A stretch of DNA of 64,000 bases from Ipomoea triloba (lineage: Eukaryota; Streptophyta; Magnoliopsida; Solanales; Convolvulaceae): contig NC_044923.1 of the NCBI RefSeq assembly GCF_003576645.1, positions 18,035,064 through 18,099,063 of the forward strand, written 5' to 3'. The position numbers and the translations under genes are program-made. A model generated the notes under the pieces. It was not told where the DNA came from and did not search any database. It saw only the letters and a program-made list of their open reading frames with translations. Shown piece by piece: positions 23,309-35,295 of the stretch (position 1 is its first letter; each line of letters starts with the position of its first letter).

Positions 23309-26300
23309 ATGGAGAATGGAAGTTTCAAGGTTGATAAATGGGGATATGGAGTCAAGACCCACTCAGATTCTTGTATTGCTGCAATCAACTCCTATTATGA
23401 CCAGGTTCTTTCATTTCTCCCTTTTCTGCCCCAATTATTTTGTCTTGAGGGATTAAAAAACTGATTTTTGGGTTTATTTGCTGTCAAATGCTTCATGTAA
23501 AGTTGTAATCCAGTTTCATTCAGCAGTTATTGGCTCAAATTTTGTTTATTCCTTTTCTGTACTGATTATTGGGGTTTGAGATTGCTGGGCAGAGCCGGTG
23601 AAGGGCAAGTCTAGAATCAGGTGGGTAGGGATTTTTGGGAGAAGGCCTGAACGGCCAAGTCCCCTAGCTGCAAATTGAAAATGTGACGATATAAAGAAAT
23701 AAAGTTACATCATTCGCTATGAGTTATAGCTTTTAGTTTAGTGGTAAGTTCATAATGATGAAGGACCAAGTCCAATATTATGTGGCTAGGGATAGTTGGG
23801 CGGAAGCTTGAAGGGCCAAGTTCAATACCACGGGATAGGATTAGAGATGATTGGGTCTAGTACCATGTGGCTAGGTATAGTTGAGCTATTAGCTATAACT
23901 TTTGATTTAGTGGTAAGCCCGTGAGGTCAGTACTATGTGGCTAAGGATGGTCGGGCAGAGGCCCGAAGGACCAAGTCCAATACCATGGCGTTAGAGATGG
24001 TTGGGCGGAGGCCTGAAAGACCAAGTTCAATACCATGTACCTAGGCATAGTTGGGCGGAAGCTTGAAGGGCCAAGTCCATGCTAGCCTCCCAAAAAATGT
24101 GACGGTATAAGGAAATGAACTTGCGCCTTTACTATGAACTATAGCTTTTGACACAAAGATAAGGGTTTGATTCTAATAGATGGTTGATACTTGATACTCA
24201 GGTACTTGGCTATGGACGAGAGAGGTCAGTGATAATGGAAGCTCCTAAGCATGACCCATGTTGTGTTTTGGGTAACATTTTGGCTGCCCACTACATTTCC
24301 TCCAGTGATCCTTCTCGTGCCCCTCCGCTCCTTGAGGCTGCCAAGTCTAATCTTGTATTTCTTTCTTCTTTCCCTTTCTTTATTGGGTCCTTTTTACTTC
24401 TTTGATTGTTTGTCCATATTTTCATGAAATTTTTTCTTTTTATGCATTTTAGGAAAATGCTAGCTTGTATGAAAAATCAGTTTTTGAGGCTGTCAATTAC
24501 TTGATTTCCCCAAACAGAGATGATGACTTGGCTGTAGAGTTACATTCTCAGGTGAACTATCCTTGGTATGCTTAAATTTTCTATATTTGTGGGGTTTCTT
24601 TCTAACTTTGTTAGAAATTAGTAACTTGTACAAATCAAATATCGTTCTCTACTAGATAAGATATCCAGCAAATTTTCCTGTTTTTATGTGGGAACTAAAA
24701 TATCTATGGTCCTGGAAAAAGAAAAAAAAGCCAGGGCTACTAATTGCTTTGAACACAATGGAGAGAATGCATCCCGGACTCGGGACAAGAAAAAAAGAAA
24801 AGGGGAAAGGGGAAAAAGATACACTTTTTCAAAATTATTAGGTTTCATATTATAGGTAATGGTCATGTTTGTAATGTGTATCTTATGAAGTAGAGTTGTT
24901 CTAACAGGTGATTTTGCATTATTAGTCAAATAGTCAATTTAAAGTTTGGACTACACTGTAAACATAACCGAGAGGATTGATATGAGAAATGATGATTTGT
25001 GAATGATAAGCAAACTTTAGTGCAATCCAAGAGTTCATAGCATTTGAATTAATTCTTTCCTCTAGACTTAAGTATGTATTTTGATCCCACTTTAACGGTA
25101 GATGTTTTCTTTTACACCTGCAGTTGCTAAGAGATTTTCCAAAAGATTTGGCGTCTCTTAAAAGGGCTCAAGTGCTATGTTTTTATATGGCACGAGCTGA
25201 TCTGTCTTTGGAACTTGTTGAAAAGGTCTGTTTCATTGATAAGAAAATATGCACAAGTTTAAATATTTCACTTGTACGTTTCATGGAATTCACATTTACA
25301 GTAGTATTATCTGTCTGATTTGATTTATGCCCAGCAGGTCCTACCAGCAAATGAAGAAGAAAATTACATATATGGAATGCTCGCATTTCCTTTACTAGAG
25401 CTTGGTCGATATGCTGATGCAGAGAAAGCTGCAAAGAAGGGGTTTGAGATCAACAGTGCAGATCCATGGACTCAACACGCAGTGAGTTATATTACAAGCG
25501 AGTCCCTCTTTATGAATTCCCGTCACAATATTCAAATCATTTGGTGGATTATAGTATTATACCCAACCTTGGATCCTTTGCTATGCATAATTCTGTATCA
25601 TTTTTTTTTTAGAATTTTTATTTTTTTTGGGTGACAAGGGAAACCCACAGCCACCACTCGATGGTGTGCACTGGTAAACCCCGCTTTGTGACCCTAACCG
25701 GCAAAGGATAAATCAGCCTAGGTTACGCATAGCTGACCGGCTCAAACCAAGAAGACTGGGATTCGAATTTTTAGTATTATCATTGTAAGTGGTTATTCTC
25801 TCTACTTTCAAACTAATTCAGCTGAACATTGGAATTTAATTGCAGCTTTGCCATATTTATCAGTACCAGTGTTGTTTCAAGGAAGCAGTGCAATTTATGG
25901 AGAAGTGCTCAAGTTCATGGGGCTCTTTGTCATCGTTTATGTATGCATACAATTTACAGAATATTTTCCATATATTTCACATATACTATATATTGATTAT
26001 TTAAAAGTTATGTCTTAACGGTGCTCTTACCCAGGTATACGCATAATTGGTGGCATGTTGCCCTTTGTTATTTGGAAGGCCATTCTTCCTTGGAAAGAGT
26101 ACGAGAAGTATATGATCTACATATCTGGAAAGAGTTGGAAAGAAGTGATTCTACGCCAGCAGAAGTATATTTCAAAGCTTTTACTTGAAGGTCTCGTACT
26201 CACTTTTATATTTTGTCATGTTTCATCTCTTTTGTGCACGCAGGTATACTTGAACGCCGTTGCTTTATTACTACGAGTTCATATACGTGATGCTATTGAT

Positions 26301-27248
26301 GTCTTTGAGGACCGTTTAAAGATACTAGCTAATCGCCTTACAGATAAAGTAAGTTGAAATTTTTTGTTTAACGGTGCCTTGTCCTTTGGTATAATGTGAT
26401 TCTTTATGTTACTCAACTAAATATTCTTCATTTGTGATGTCCACTGCGATCTTAGAGTTTTTGGTATCTCGAGTGGCACCTTGACGTGTTGACACTGTGG
26501 GCCTTAGCTTGCACGGGCGAAGTCTCTAAGGCAGAAGATTTACTCGAAGGTTTGAAGGCGAGGTTGGAAAGATTTCTTTCTTTTCATCCTAATCTTCAGT
26601 TTAGGTGTTCCAAACTAAGCAGAATTTCTTTTTCTGTAGACTATCTAAAATGAGCAAGAAAAAACGAGGACTAATGCAGAGAGGATTGCAGGTTTGTTCG
26701 GGATATTTTTTTCATCATTTGGTTTAGCAATCTTAAATTAAACTAATTATTACTATTTCATTTTTTGTTTTGTTATATGTAAGAACTTTTTTTTTTTTTT
26801 TTTGGGTTTTCTTCATTCTTAATTTTCTTGAGAGGCTGGTTAAAGGTAAAGGGATATATCCATTGAGTTTCAGTGTGAAATACTCAATGTTATCTCTTCC
26901 TGTTTCTGGTTCTCTCTCAACACCTGTCAGTCTTAACTGCACAGTTTTTACTCTTGTTGGAACCTTGTTAGGATCAAGCGTCTATGCCAAAAGTTATAGC
27001 TAGTTGCGAAGACGCAACTTTATTTCCTTACACCGTTACTTTCTGGAGAGGTAGTACTAGACTTCCGCCCAACAATCCCCTAAACACCTAATGTTAGACT
27101 TAGCCTTTCACCAGTCTTCGTCCAACACCTCTGATGCTTCATTATCAATTGATCAAAGGATCATTATTGCTTCGGGGATTGGTCGATGCTTTCATTTAGA
27201 AATGCAAGCTTCTATCTACCCATTGCATTTTGTTCTTCTAATACTATT

Positions 27249-27301
<53 letters not shown>

Positions 27302-27887
27302 AATTAGCTCGCAGAAGCTCTCTTTCAGTACGGGAAGGGTGACGATAAAGCAGCATTGGAATTGCTTGAACCCGAGTTCGATGCAGTAAATTATAAGGTG
27401 TGTTTGGGAAGACATTCCTCTTTTGGTGTTATTTTCATCTATCTGTTCAACATCAATTACTGAGTAATACGACTTTACTGTAGATAATTGGGGCATCTGA
27501 CGAACAAGCTGATGTTTTTAATGAAGTTTGGATCATCTTATTGCTGAACAATGGACATGCCACAAGAGGTACCCGTTTACGTTTTCCTTAACCATATTAT
27601 CGTTTCAACTTGACGTTTTTAGTTGCTTAGCCCTCTTATCTCGAGATTTGGCATTTGCAGCTATAGAAGCCATTGAGAAGCAGCTAAAGAAAAGGGAAGG
27701 AGCTGTATTCTTGTGGCGCCTTCTCGTAAGTTTCTCGCTTCTAAGCTTTTCTTTACTGAATTTTACAACCTGAGTTCACACCATCGCATTGATTGGCCAG
27801 GAGCGAGCCCACACAATGTTAGGGCGAAAAGAAGCCACGAGTATAGGCGAAAAGGCGAGAGCATTGCAGAACACGTACTTCAGTTAG
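23309..27887 (+). CDS. TTC38: Tetratricopeptide repeat protein 38 (TTC38) homologue
   Basis: Fourteen exons join in phase with GT/AG borders: 23309-23404, 24202-24354, 24453-24551, 25124-25225, 25338-25481, 25846-25940, 26035-26164, 26244-26348, 26456-26562, 26640-26691, 27308-27397, 27484-27568, 27661-27725 and 27801-27887. They give 469 residues, the length of TTC38 proteins in animals and plants as I recall it. Family hallmarks are 'ALLELGRYADAEKAA'-like TPR helices, 'THNWWHVALCYLEG' in the middle and the C-terminal 'QKREGAVFLWRLL'-type helix; here they read 'LLELGRYADAEKAAKKG', 'YTHNWWHVALCYLEG' and 'REGAVFLWRLLERAHTML'. The molecular function of the family is unknown; TPRs usually mediate protein contacts. 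No signal or membrane segment. Introns 1 and 10 carry copies of a dispersed repeat and intron 5 a SINE-like element. Exon 5 may use either AG of a CAGCAG acceptor, differing by one Gln. Confidence 0.92.
23590..24180 (+). repeat. Dispersed repeat cluster in TTC38 intron 1
   Basis: Several diverged modules 'ggccaagtccaataccatg', 'ggatagttgggcggaagc', 'ataaggaaat' and 'agctataacttttga' repeat every ~60-90 bp. This looks like several overlapping or rearranged copies of the family at 20690-20835. Confidence 0.65.
25619..25772 (-). mobile_element. SINE-like dispersed repeat in TTC38 intron 5
   Basis: A block from 'gggtgacaagggaaaccc' to 'gactgggattcgaa' has a T-rich left end, consistent with a poly-A-tailed element on the minus strand. 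Approximate duplications 'tttttagaat'/'tttttagtat' flank it. I recognise the block as a common dispersed plant repeat, but the family name is not certain. Confidence 0.5.
26966..27070 (-). repeat. Dispersed repeat, inverted copy in TTC38 intron 10
   Basis: Reverse complement of the 20690 family: 'caactttatttccttacacc', 'tatgccaaaagttatagct' and 'ttccgcccaacaatcccc'. A (TA)n run follows at about 27252-27296. Confidence 0.65.
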
Positions 27888-28206
27888 CCCGGCCAAGCGA
27901 ATAAATCTGCAGCTACTGCTTCATGTGAGGTTTAAAAATGATCAATCTTAGTAGCAATCTCAAGCCTCTTAGAATAAAATGTACTGTCTTCAGGTTGTAA
28001 GAACATTGGACACTCCGAATAAGAAACATGGGAGCATAATAATAGATCAATGTTTGGTTGATAGATTTTGTGTCTTATTGTTTTTGCAGAATAGACCATT
28101 TGCAATTATGCATGAAATGAAAGTAGTTCAAGGAAACCAAGAATTTACGTATTTACATTCTATCACAGTGCAAAGAAACATATGCAACACCTTACAGTGC
28201 TAGCTT

Positions 28207-28410
28207 AATTAGTTTGATCGATCACTCTAAAGCCTTGCTTCAGTAGTTTGATCGATCACTCTAAAGCCTTGCTTCAGTCATTGTATGGGGTTCAAATCCC
28301 ATTGGAAACCGGGGAGACCTTGACCTGCTCTAGTCACAGTGTGAGAGTTTGAATCTCACCGAGAACTGAGGGTCAGTAGGAGACCTTGACCGATCAGACA
28401 AAGACTAATA
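28207..28410 (+). repeat. Tandemly doubled 35-bp unit and SINE-like sequence
   Basis: 'agtttgatcgatcactctaa...' is directly duplicated (28211 and 28246). It is followed by 'ggggttcaaatccc' and 'gagtttgaatctcacc', two B-box-like motifs, and two copies of 'gagaccttgacc'. Probably overlapping SINE fragments downstream of both TTC38 (+) and the receptor kinase (-). No gene. Confidence 0.5.
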
Positions 28411-28427
28411 GATGCAAATTTTCACTC

Positions 28428-30338
28428 TCAGTCAATTATTAGCCCAGCTCCATCAGGAACCACAGCATTGCTGGAATTGGAAGTCCTCAAAACGCCACTC
28501 CCCCGGGCACGGCTCCTGATCCGCCGTAGCTCGGCTGCCACCTCCCTAGCGTCGGGCCGATCATCCTTGTCCGCAGCCACACACCGGAACGCAAGCTCGG
28601 CCACAGCGCCAACGCCTTCCTTGGCCTCCCCGTCAACCACCAGGACCGGGTCCAGCACCTGGTGCAACGCCCCCATTTGAATCTTGGGCACCACCATATC
28701 AGCCAATGTCATCTCGCTCTTCTCCCTCGTCTGATCCACAGCTTTCATCCCCGTTATCAGCTCCAACAAAACTACCCCGAAGCTATACACATCGCTCTTC
28801 TCATTCAGCCGGAACGACCTGTAGTAATCCGGATCCAAGTAGCCCGGAGTCCCCTGAGGACCGGTCCAAACCTCCCCGGACGAATGCCCGGATTGAACCC
28901 CGGGATCCGAGCAAACCAACAGCCGGGATAGCCCGAAATCCCCAACTTTCACCCTCATATCTTTCTCCACAAAAATATTCGAGGTAGTGATATCCCTATG
29001 AACCACAGGCGGAACCACACAAAAATGGAGGTACTCCATAGTCATAGCTATCTGCATTGCAATATCCACTCTAAGACTCCACGATAACGACCCTTTCCTG
29101 AACAAATTCTTGGTCCCGTGAAGATGATCCGCTAGGGTTCCATTGGGGACATAATCGAACACCAAAAGAAGCCCCCTCGGGTCACTGCAAAACCCATGGA
29201 GCTTCACTAAATTCGGATGAGTAATAGAGGACAAAATGAGAATCTCATTGCAGAAAGATTTGGTGGAAAAGCCTTTCGCCCCTTGATGCTTGTGGAGATG
29301 TTTAACGGCCACGATTCGGCCATCGTGGAGCTGCCCCAAGTAGACCGAGCCGAAGCCGCCATCTCCGATCTTGCGTTTCGGATCGAAGCGATTGGTGGAG
29401 GATTCGAGCTCTTCGTAGGTGAATTCCGGCGGGAGATGAGTGGCGGAGCGGTGGCGGCGGAGGTAAACGACGGTGGGATCTTCGGAAGAGGAATCTAGGG
29501 CTTTGTTTCTCGCCCGGAAAATCACAGCTCCGACGGAGAAAACGATGAGAAAACACATGAAAAGGAACACTAAGCTCAGCATTGCGATTCGATTAGGGCT
29601 TGTTTCCTTAATCAATGGAGGCGATAGCGAGAGAGATGGGAAACACAGAAAAGGTTTCAACGGATGTGATGAATTAAACCCACAAACGCCATTCTTAGCT
29701 CTACAAGATTTACAGCCGGAAAAATAAGGGTCTCGGTCTTCATCTTGGTCCCACTCAACCTCAACCCCCATTTTCAGGAACCCATCGAGGAATCCGAGGA
29801 TATCGTCATGGCAGCCCTGCTGAGAATCCGGACGCGTGGATCCACACTCGCGGAGGAGCCGAGCTGGGTTCTTAGTAAGCTTACACTCCCACGGGCAGTA
29901 ACTGCAGTTAGGGAGACTAACGGCCCGGCAAGGGCGGAGGGCCGTTAAGCGGGCGCAGGCCGAGTCGGAGACCCGGAAGGGCGACCCGGAGAGCGAAATG
30001 GGCCGCTCGGGAACCGACCCGGAGGAGCAGGTCTTGCGAGACGGGTAGATAGGGGAGAGGAGCAGGGAGGCGGAGGCCGGGTCGTAGTGGCGAAGAGAGA
30101 AGGAGAGATTGTTAATGGAGATGAGAGCGGGGCGAGGGGAGGAGCAGTGGATTTGGAATGACGGGTGGCCGCAGCCGGGCGAGGCGGAGAAGGGGTAAGG
30201 AGGGGGAGCGGCGGTGAAGGGCGGGCATGAGGTGGCGTTGACGGCGGAGGACGGCGGCGAGCAACCGTGGGCTAGCGGGGCGGCGGCGGCGATGAGAAAT
30301 ATTAGGGAGAGGGTGGCAGCGGAATGCGGTGGCGGCAT
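28428..30338 (-). CDS. LRK10L/WAK-like receptor protein kinase
   Basis: One intronless frame of 636 residues. Features in order: signal peptide (about 1-25); cysteine-rich extracellular GUB_WAK_bind region with paired Cys (about 26-170) and a WAK-associated C-terminal part (about 175-235, 'CKSCRAKNGVCGFN'); one transmembrane helix (about 251-274); kinase domain (about 318-595). The kinase has 'GDGGFGSVYLG', Lys346, 'VVHRDITTSNIFV' (447-449 HRD, an RD kinase), DFG 467-469 and 'GTPGYLDPDY', so it should be catalytically active. Family role: cell-surface receptors that sense wall-derived or pathogen signals; the ligand is unknown. 'HRDITTSNI' instead of 'HRDVKTNNI' is typical of the LRK10L1 branch, and Arabidopsis At1g25390 is the nearest relative I recall. 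GC content is clearly higher than in flanking DNA, as expected for an intronless exon. The start codon gives a clean signal peptide. Confidence 0.93.
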   Translation of the reverse strand: MPPPHSAATLSLIFLIAAAAPLAHGCSPPSSAVNATSCPPFTAAPPPYPFSASPGCGHPSFQIHCSSPRPALISINNLSFSLRHYDPASASLLLSPIYPSRKTCSSGSVPERPISLSGSPFRVSDSACARLTALRPCRAVSLPNCSYCPWECKLTKNPARLLRECGSTRPDSQQGCHDDILGFLDGFLKMGVEVEWDQDEDRDPYFSGCKSCRAKNGVCGFNSSHPLKPFLCFPSLSLSPPLIKETSPNRIAMLSLVFLFMCFLIVFSVGAVIFRARNKALDSSSEDPTVVYLRRHRSATHLPPEFTYEELESSTNRFDPKRKIGDGGFGSVYLGQLHDGRIVAVKHLHKHQGAKGFSTKSFCNEILILSSITHPNLVKLHGFCSDPRGLLLVFDYVPNGTLADHLHGTKNLFRKGSLSWSLRVDIAMQIAMTMEYLHFCVVPPVVHRDITTSNIFVEKDMRVKVGDFGLSRLLVCSDPGVQSGHSSGEVWTGPQGTPGYLDPDYYRSFRLNEKSDVYSFGVVLLELITGMKAVDQTREKSEMTLADMVVPKIQMGALHQVLDPVLVVDGEAKEGVGAVAELAFRCVAADKDDRPDAREVAAELRRIRSRARGSGVLRTSNSSNAVVPDGAGLIID

Positions 30339-31023
30339 GGCGGAGCAAAACGTGGGAATCTTTAAATCTTTAATGTGATTTAAAGGGGAATCATGAATGA
30401 GGAAAGAAGGAAGTAGGAATCTGGGAAAATAATGTAGATTTGGTTTTGAGATGATTCATGGATTGATTATGCTTAGGAATCTAGGATGTTGGGAGAGAGG
30501 TGGGGGGTGGGTGGGTGGGTGTTGTGGAGGACGAGGAAGTGGGAAGTGGGAAGATGGAAGAATAGTAGAAGAGGAGGGGAGAGAGGTCACGTGAAGAGAA
30601 TGGGAAGAAGACAAAACCGTATAAAAAGGTGGACTTGGGAGTTGGGAGACCAAGGCTGTGAAATATTTGAACAAACAACCTCTACATACTCAACCCTCAT
30701 CATTTCATTCATCCTTTAAAAAAAAAAAAAAACATTATTCTTATTTCCATCAGTGATGAATGAGGAACGTGAGTGTCATATAAATAACATTTTTTTTTAG
30801 AAAATATAAATGAATACTCAGTTATAAAAGTTGGAAAAGAATTTAGAATTTTGGTAATCAAGCATCAGGATCCTTATAATCGGGACTCAGATTTTTTAGG
30901 GCATTCCCGTTAGTAGATTTTAGTGTGAATTTTTAGCAAGTATGGATGATCTAGAGGCGAGAGGGAGAGGAGAGAGAAGCTTTTGCCAAGCTTTTGAATC
31001 TTTACATGAAGAGAGGTTTTTGG
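30339..31023. other. Upstream region of the receptor kinase
   Basis: G-rich purine stretch on the plus strand (30486-30610) and poly-A at 30718-30732. It presumably contains the kinase promoter and 5' UTR. No other gene seen. Confidence 0.45.
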
Positions 31024-32036
31024 ACTGTGCATAGGGGTGTGCAGGATCCGACCCACCCGCCCAACCCGCTCGACTCGCGACCGAATTGAAGGAAACTGAG
31101 CCGACCCGAATCCGAGATCTGAGATCCGAACCGCCCAGTGCATTTTGTCGGCTTAAGTTTATTCGGGTAGGGTATGGTATGTTGCCACCCGACCCGCCCG
31201 AAAACCCGAAAGAAATAAGGGTTAGGGTTAGGGCTGTACAACCTGTACTCCATACGATGACGTTTAATATGTATATATATACATATGTAGTCCATTCAGC
31301 GCAGCCGCATCCTCTCGCAATTCGCCATTTCTCTCTTCTCTCTTCGCTCTTCAAAGACTCAAAGCTTTCTCCGTTCTCTTCTTCTCTCGTCAGTCTTGTG
31401 AGTTGTGAATCTCTTGATTCTCTTCCAGTCTTCCCTACTTCCTGACCTCACTAGTCACTCCTCACCTCAGTTCCTCCTCACCCTCGAAGTCCTCGGCTCC
31501 TTTGAATCTAATTTTCTCCGACTCGTAGTATCAACGGGACAAGTAGACAACGATTCGATCGGTGGACCGTGAACGGTGGAAGCCCTATCGTGAATCGTGA
31601 GTGTTGATTACTGAAGCCCTTGTTCTCCAGGGAATATTTGGGAGAAACCAAGTAACAATCAAACCTCTCCAGGGAATATTTGGGAGAAACCAAGTAACAA
31701 TCAAACCCTAGTTTTATTATTTATATCTTTGCGATTTATTCATTCTATTTTGGTGGAAGCTGTGTGAAATATATTATGATGTTGTGATAGTATGTTCTTA
31801 AAGTTGTATTTTGATTTTTTGTGCTTAAAGATGATGGGAGTTCAGAGTTGTTTTGTGATATAATATATATTGTAATCTGTGACTCTGTGAGTACTATGAG
31901 TACTGTCTAAGCTATAATCTGTGACTCTGTGAGTACTATGAGTACTGTCTAAGCTATTGTAAGTTCATTCTATTGTGGAAGTATGCTACTGTGACTCTGT
32001 GAGTACTGTCTGTCTGTTTCTGTCTAAGTATGCTAT

Positions 32037-32600
32037 TGTTTGAGCTTTATATGATTGTTTGAGCCCAAAAATGGTGGAAGTATGCTATTGTCCCTCTGTA
32101 TGAGCTTTATACGAGTGCTTCTAAGCTTTATATGATTGTTTGAGCCCAAAAATGGTGGAAGTATGCTATTGTCTCTCTGTATGAGCTTTATACGAGTGCT
32201 TCTAAGCTTTATATGATTTATTGAGCACAAAAATGGTGAAAATATGTTAATGTCACCCTGTCTGATCTTTATATGAATGCTTTTGAGCTATATATGATTT
32301 GTTGAGCACAAACATGATGAAAATATGCTACTGACACTCTGTCTGAGCTTTATATGAATGCTTTTGAGCTTTATATGATTTGTTGAGCACAAAAATGATG
32401 AAAATATGCTACTGTCACTCTGTCTGATCTTTATATGAATGCTTTTGAGCTTTATATGATTTGTTGAGCACAAAAATGATGAAAATATGCTACTGTCACT
32501 CTGTCTGAGCTTTATATGAATGCTTTTGAGCTTTACATGATTTGTTGAGCACAAAAATGATGAAAATATGCTACTGTCACTCTGTCTGAACTTTATATGA
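32037..32600 (+). repeat. ~81-bp tandem repeats inside the hAT element
   Basis: Units of 'gaaaatatgctactgtcac', 'tctgtctgagctttatatga' and 'tttgttgagcacaaaaatga' recur at about 32320, 32400, 32481 and 32561, with more diverged units to the left. Located between the left terminus and the transposase start. Confidence 0.85.
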
Positions 32601-32953
32601 AAACATGCTAGTGACAGTAATATATAATATGGCCATATGTATTGGGTATTTGGGTTTCACAAAATTGATGAATTTACATTCTGATTTTGTGATTTGTGCT
32701 TAAGATGCCTATATATATACAAAGTGGAAGCTTATAAGTTGCTAATTGCTATTGTGATATAATATAGCCATATAAAGGGTTGATCACAAAAATGATGAAA
32801 CTATATTCTGATTTTGTGATTTGTGCTTAAAATGCATTCATATATATAGTTTGGAAGTGTATAAGTTGCATATATATTCTGATTTCTGTCCTAAAAGTTA
32901 CATATAAGTTGCATATATATTCTGATTGCTAATTAATGATGCCCATCATATAG

Positions 32954-35295
32954 ATGGAGAGCATCACTGAATCTGGACCACAACCCTCTACTCAAGAGGA
33001 ACCTGGAGTGCAAGCCCAAGGCACTGAGACAAATCCTCAGCAGCCTCAGGTGGCTCCAACGGTTCCTGCAAAAAAGAGGAAAGAGGTAGAGTCCAGATCC
33101 AAAGTTTGGGACCACTTTGAAAAAGTTCTTGCCCCTAATGGAAAATTACTTAAGGCAAAGTGCTTGTACTATGCAAAACAGTTTGCATGCGAGACTAAAA
33201 AGCATGGCACTTCTTCCTTAATAAACCATATGCTTGGTTGCCTAAAAAATCCTCATTCTAAGGATACAAGGCAGTCACTACTGACTTTCAATGCTGTTTC
33301 ATCATCTGCTAATGAGGGTTCTGAGGGGGTTTTAGGGGAATTAGGGACTTGGGTGTTTAATCAGGAGGCTATTAGGAGGGCTTTATGTGAGATGCTTATT
33401 ATAGATGAGTTGCCTTTTAGGTTTGTTGAGGGGCTAGGGTTTAGAAGATTTATTTTAGTAGCATGTCCTAGGTTTCAAATCCCTTCCAGGTGGATTGTTT
33501 CACGAAATATTTACCAAAGATACCTAGATGAGAGATTAATCCTTAAGCAACTTTTTAAGGGTAGTAGCCAAAGAATAAGCATAACCACTGATTGTTGGAC
33601 CTCTGTCCAGAGGATAAACTATATGTGCATTACTGCACATTTCATTGATGGTCAGTGGAAGCTGAATAAGCGAATCATATCTTTTGTTCCTGTTTCATCT
33701 CATAGGGGGGAATATATAGCCAAAGCCTTAGAGAGTTGCTTGGTTGAATGGGGAATTAGGAATGTTTTTACTGTGACTGTTGACAATGCCTCTTCCAATG
33801 ACACTGCCATGGGGTTTTTTAAGAGTAAGTTGTTGTCTTGGGGTACCACTTCTGTTAGGAGTCAGTACATGCACATGAGATGTATAGCCCATATTTTGAA
33901 TTTAGTGGTACAAGATGGGTTAAAGTTTGCAGATATTTCTGTTAGGAAGGTTAGGGATACAGTGAGATGGGTTAGGAGCTCACCTGCAAGACTTAAGAAG
34001 TTTAGAGATCTTGCTGATCTAATTGGGGTAGAAGCTAAAATTGCCTTGCAATTGGATGTTCCAACCAGATGGAACAGCACTTACCTTATGCTAAGCACTG
34101 TCATTCAGTACCAAAAAGTATTTGAAGCATATGAGGAGAATGATGCCTCATTTTGTGCTGATCTTGCTGATTCTGTGCCTTCATACCTTGATTGGTGTTC
34201 TGTGCAAAGCTTGGTTACTTTGCTGAAATGTTTCTATGACATGACTATGAGAATTTCTGGTTCTCTTTATGTCACATCTAACACTTTTTTCAGTGAGATT
34301 TCTGAACTCAATTGCATGTTAGATGACATGATCGCAGCTGAAACAAGTTGTGAAAAGGTAATAAAAATTGTATTGTAAATCTGTTAGTATGTAATATGTT
34401 TACTTTTATGTACTTGTATGTATTTTTGATTGACTGTTAATCTATTTATAGGCAATGGGGACTCAAATGAAAAATAAGTTTGTAAAGTATTGGGGGGGTC
34501 CCGAGAAAATGAATTGTTTGATATTTTTTGCCAATATCTTGGACCCCAGAGATAAAATTGAATATATGCCCTACCAATTTGCCCAATTGTATGGTGAAGA
34601 AAGAGGAAAAACTTGTTTTCAAAAGGTGCAAGCTGCAATGGTTGACTTGTACAATGATTATGCAGCCACTTATTCTGTGAATGTGCAATCTGAATCTGCC
34701 CAACCTGTTGAATCTGTGAATATGGTGCCTATCATCCAATGTCAAACATCAGTTGGTAGGCCACAATCTAGGTTGAAAAGCCAATTAAAAAGGCAAAGAA
34801 TGGAAATTGGTGGAAGCAGTAAACAAACTGAGCTTCAAGTTTATTTGAGTGAAAATATTGTGGATGATAAGGGGGACTTTGATGTCCTTAGATGGTGGAA
34901 GCTGAATAGTGAGAGATTGCTAATACTTTCAAAAATGGCAAGGGGTGTCTTAGCAGTGCCAATATCTACTGTTGCATCTGAAAGTGCTTTTAGTACTAGT
35001 GGTAGGGTGTTAGATCCATTTAGGAGTTCCTTAACTCCTAAGATTGTGGAAGCCTTAGTATGTACACAAGATTGGTTGAGATTAACAAACCAACCAATAC
35101 AGATTGAGGAAAATCTTGATGATTGTGAAAGGCTTGAGAAAGGTATACCATTTTCCTTTTGTCATTTATATTCTAAATTATTTTATGTTTTAGTGTTTTA
35201 ATTTAATGTTTATATTTGCAGAGTTGGCAAGTGGAGTTAAGACTGCTGGAACTAGTTCATCCCTTCCCACCATTGCAGTAATAGTTTTTATTTAA
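32954..35295 (+). CDS. hAT-family transposase
   Basis: Exons 32954-34357, 34452-35142 and 35222-35295 join in phase with GT/AG borders to give 722 residues. Family role: cut-and-paste transposition through an RNase-H-like fold with a DDE triad. An N-terminal BED-type finger (about 48-96) has lost one ligand: 'KCLYYAKQF' has Cys70 but Tyr73 where the second Cys is expected; His92 and Cys96 remain. Catalytic-core motifs are 'ITTDCWTS' (Asp213), 'VTVDNASSND' (Asp277), 'RCIAHILNLVV' and the acidic residue in 'VASESAFSTSG'. The last lies in the hATC dimerisation domain (exon 2), which ends 'LVCTQDWLR'. No stop or frameshift interrupts the frame. It may be active apart from the altered finger. Confidence 0.88.

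Noticed and set aside
28468..29948. Several plus-strand ORFs
   Set aside because: Shadows of the GC-rich receptor kinase exon on the opposite strand.
31086..31445. ORFs of 97-144 codons on both strands near 31.0-31.4 kb
   Set aside because: They lie across the hAT terminus and its GC-rich subterminal repeats; composition, not coding.
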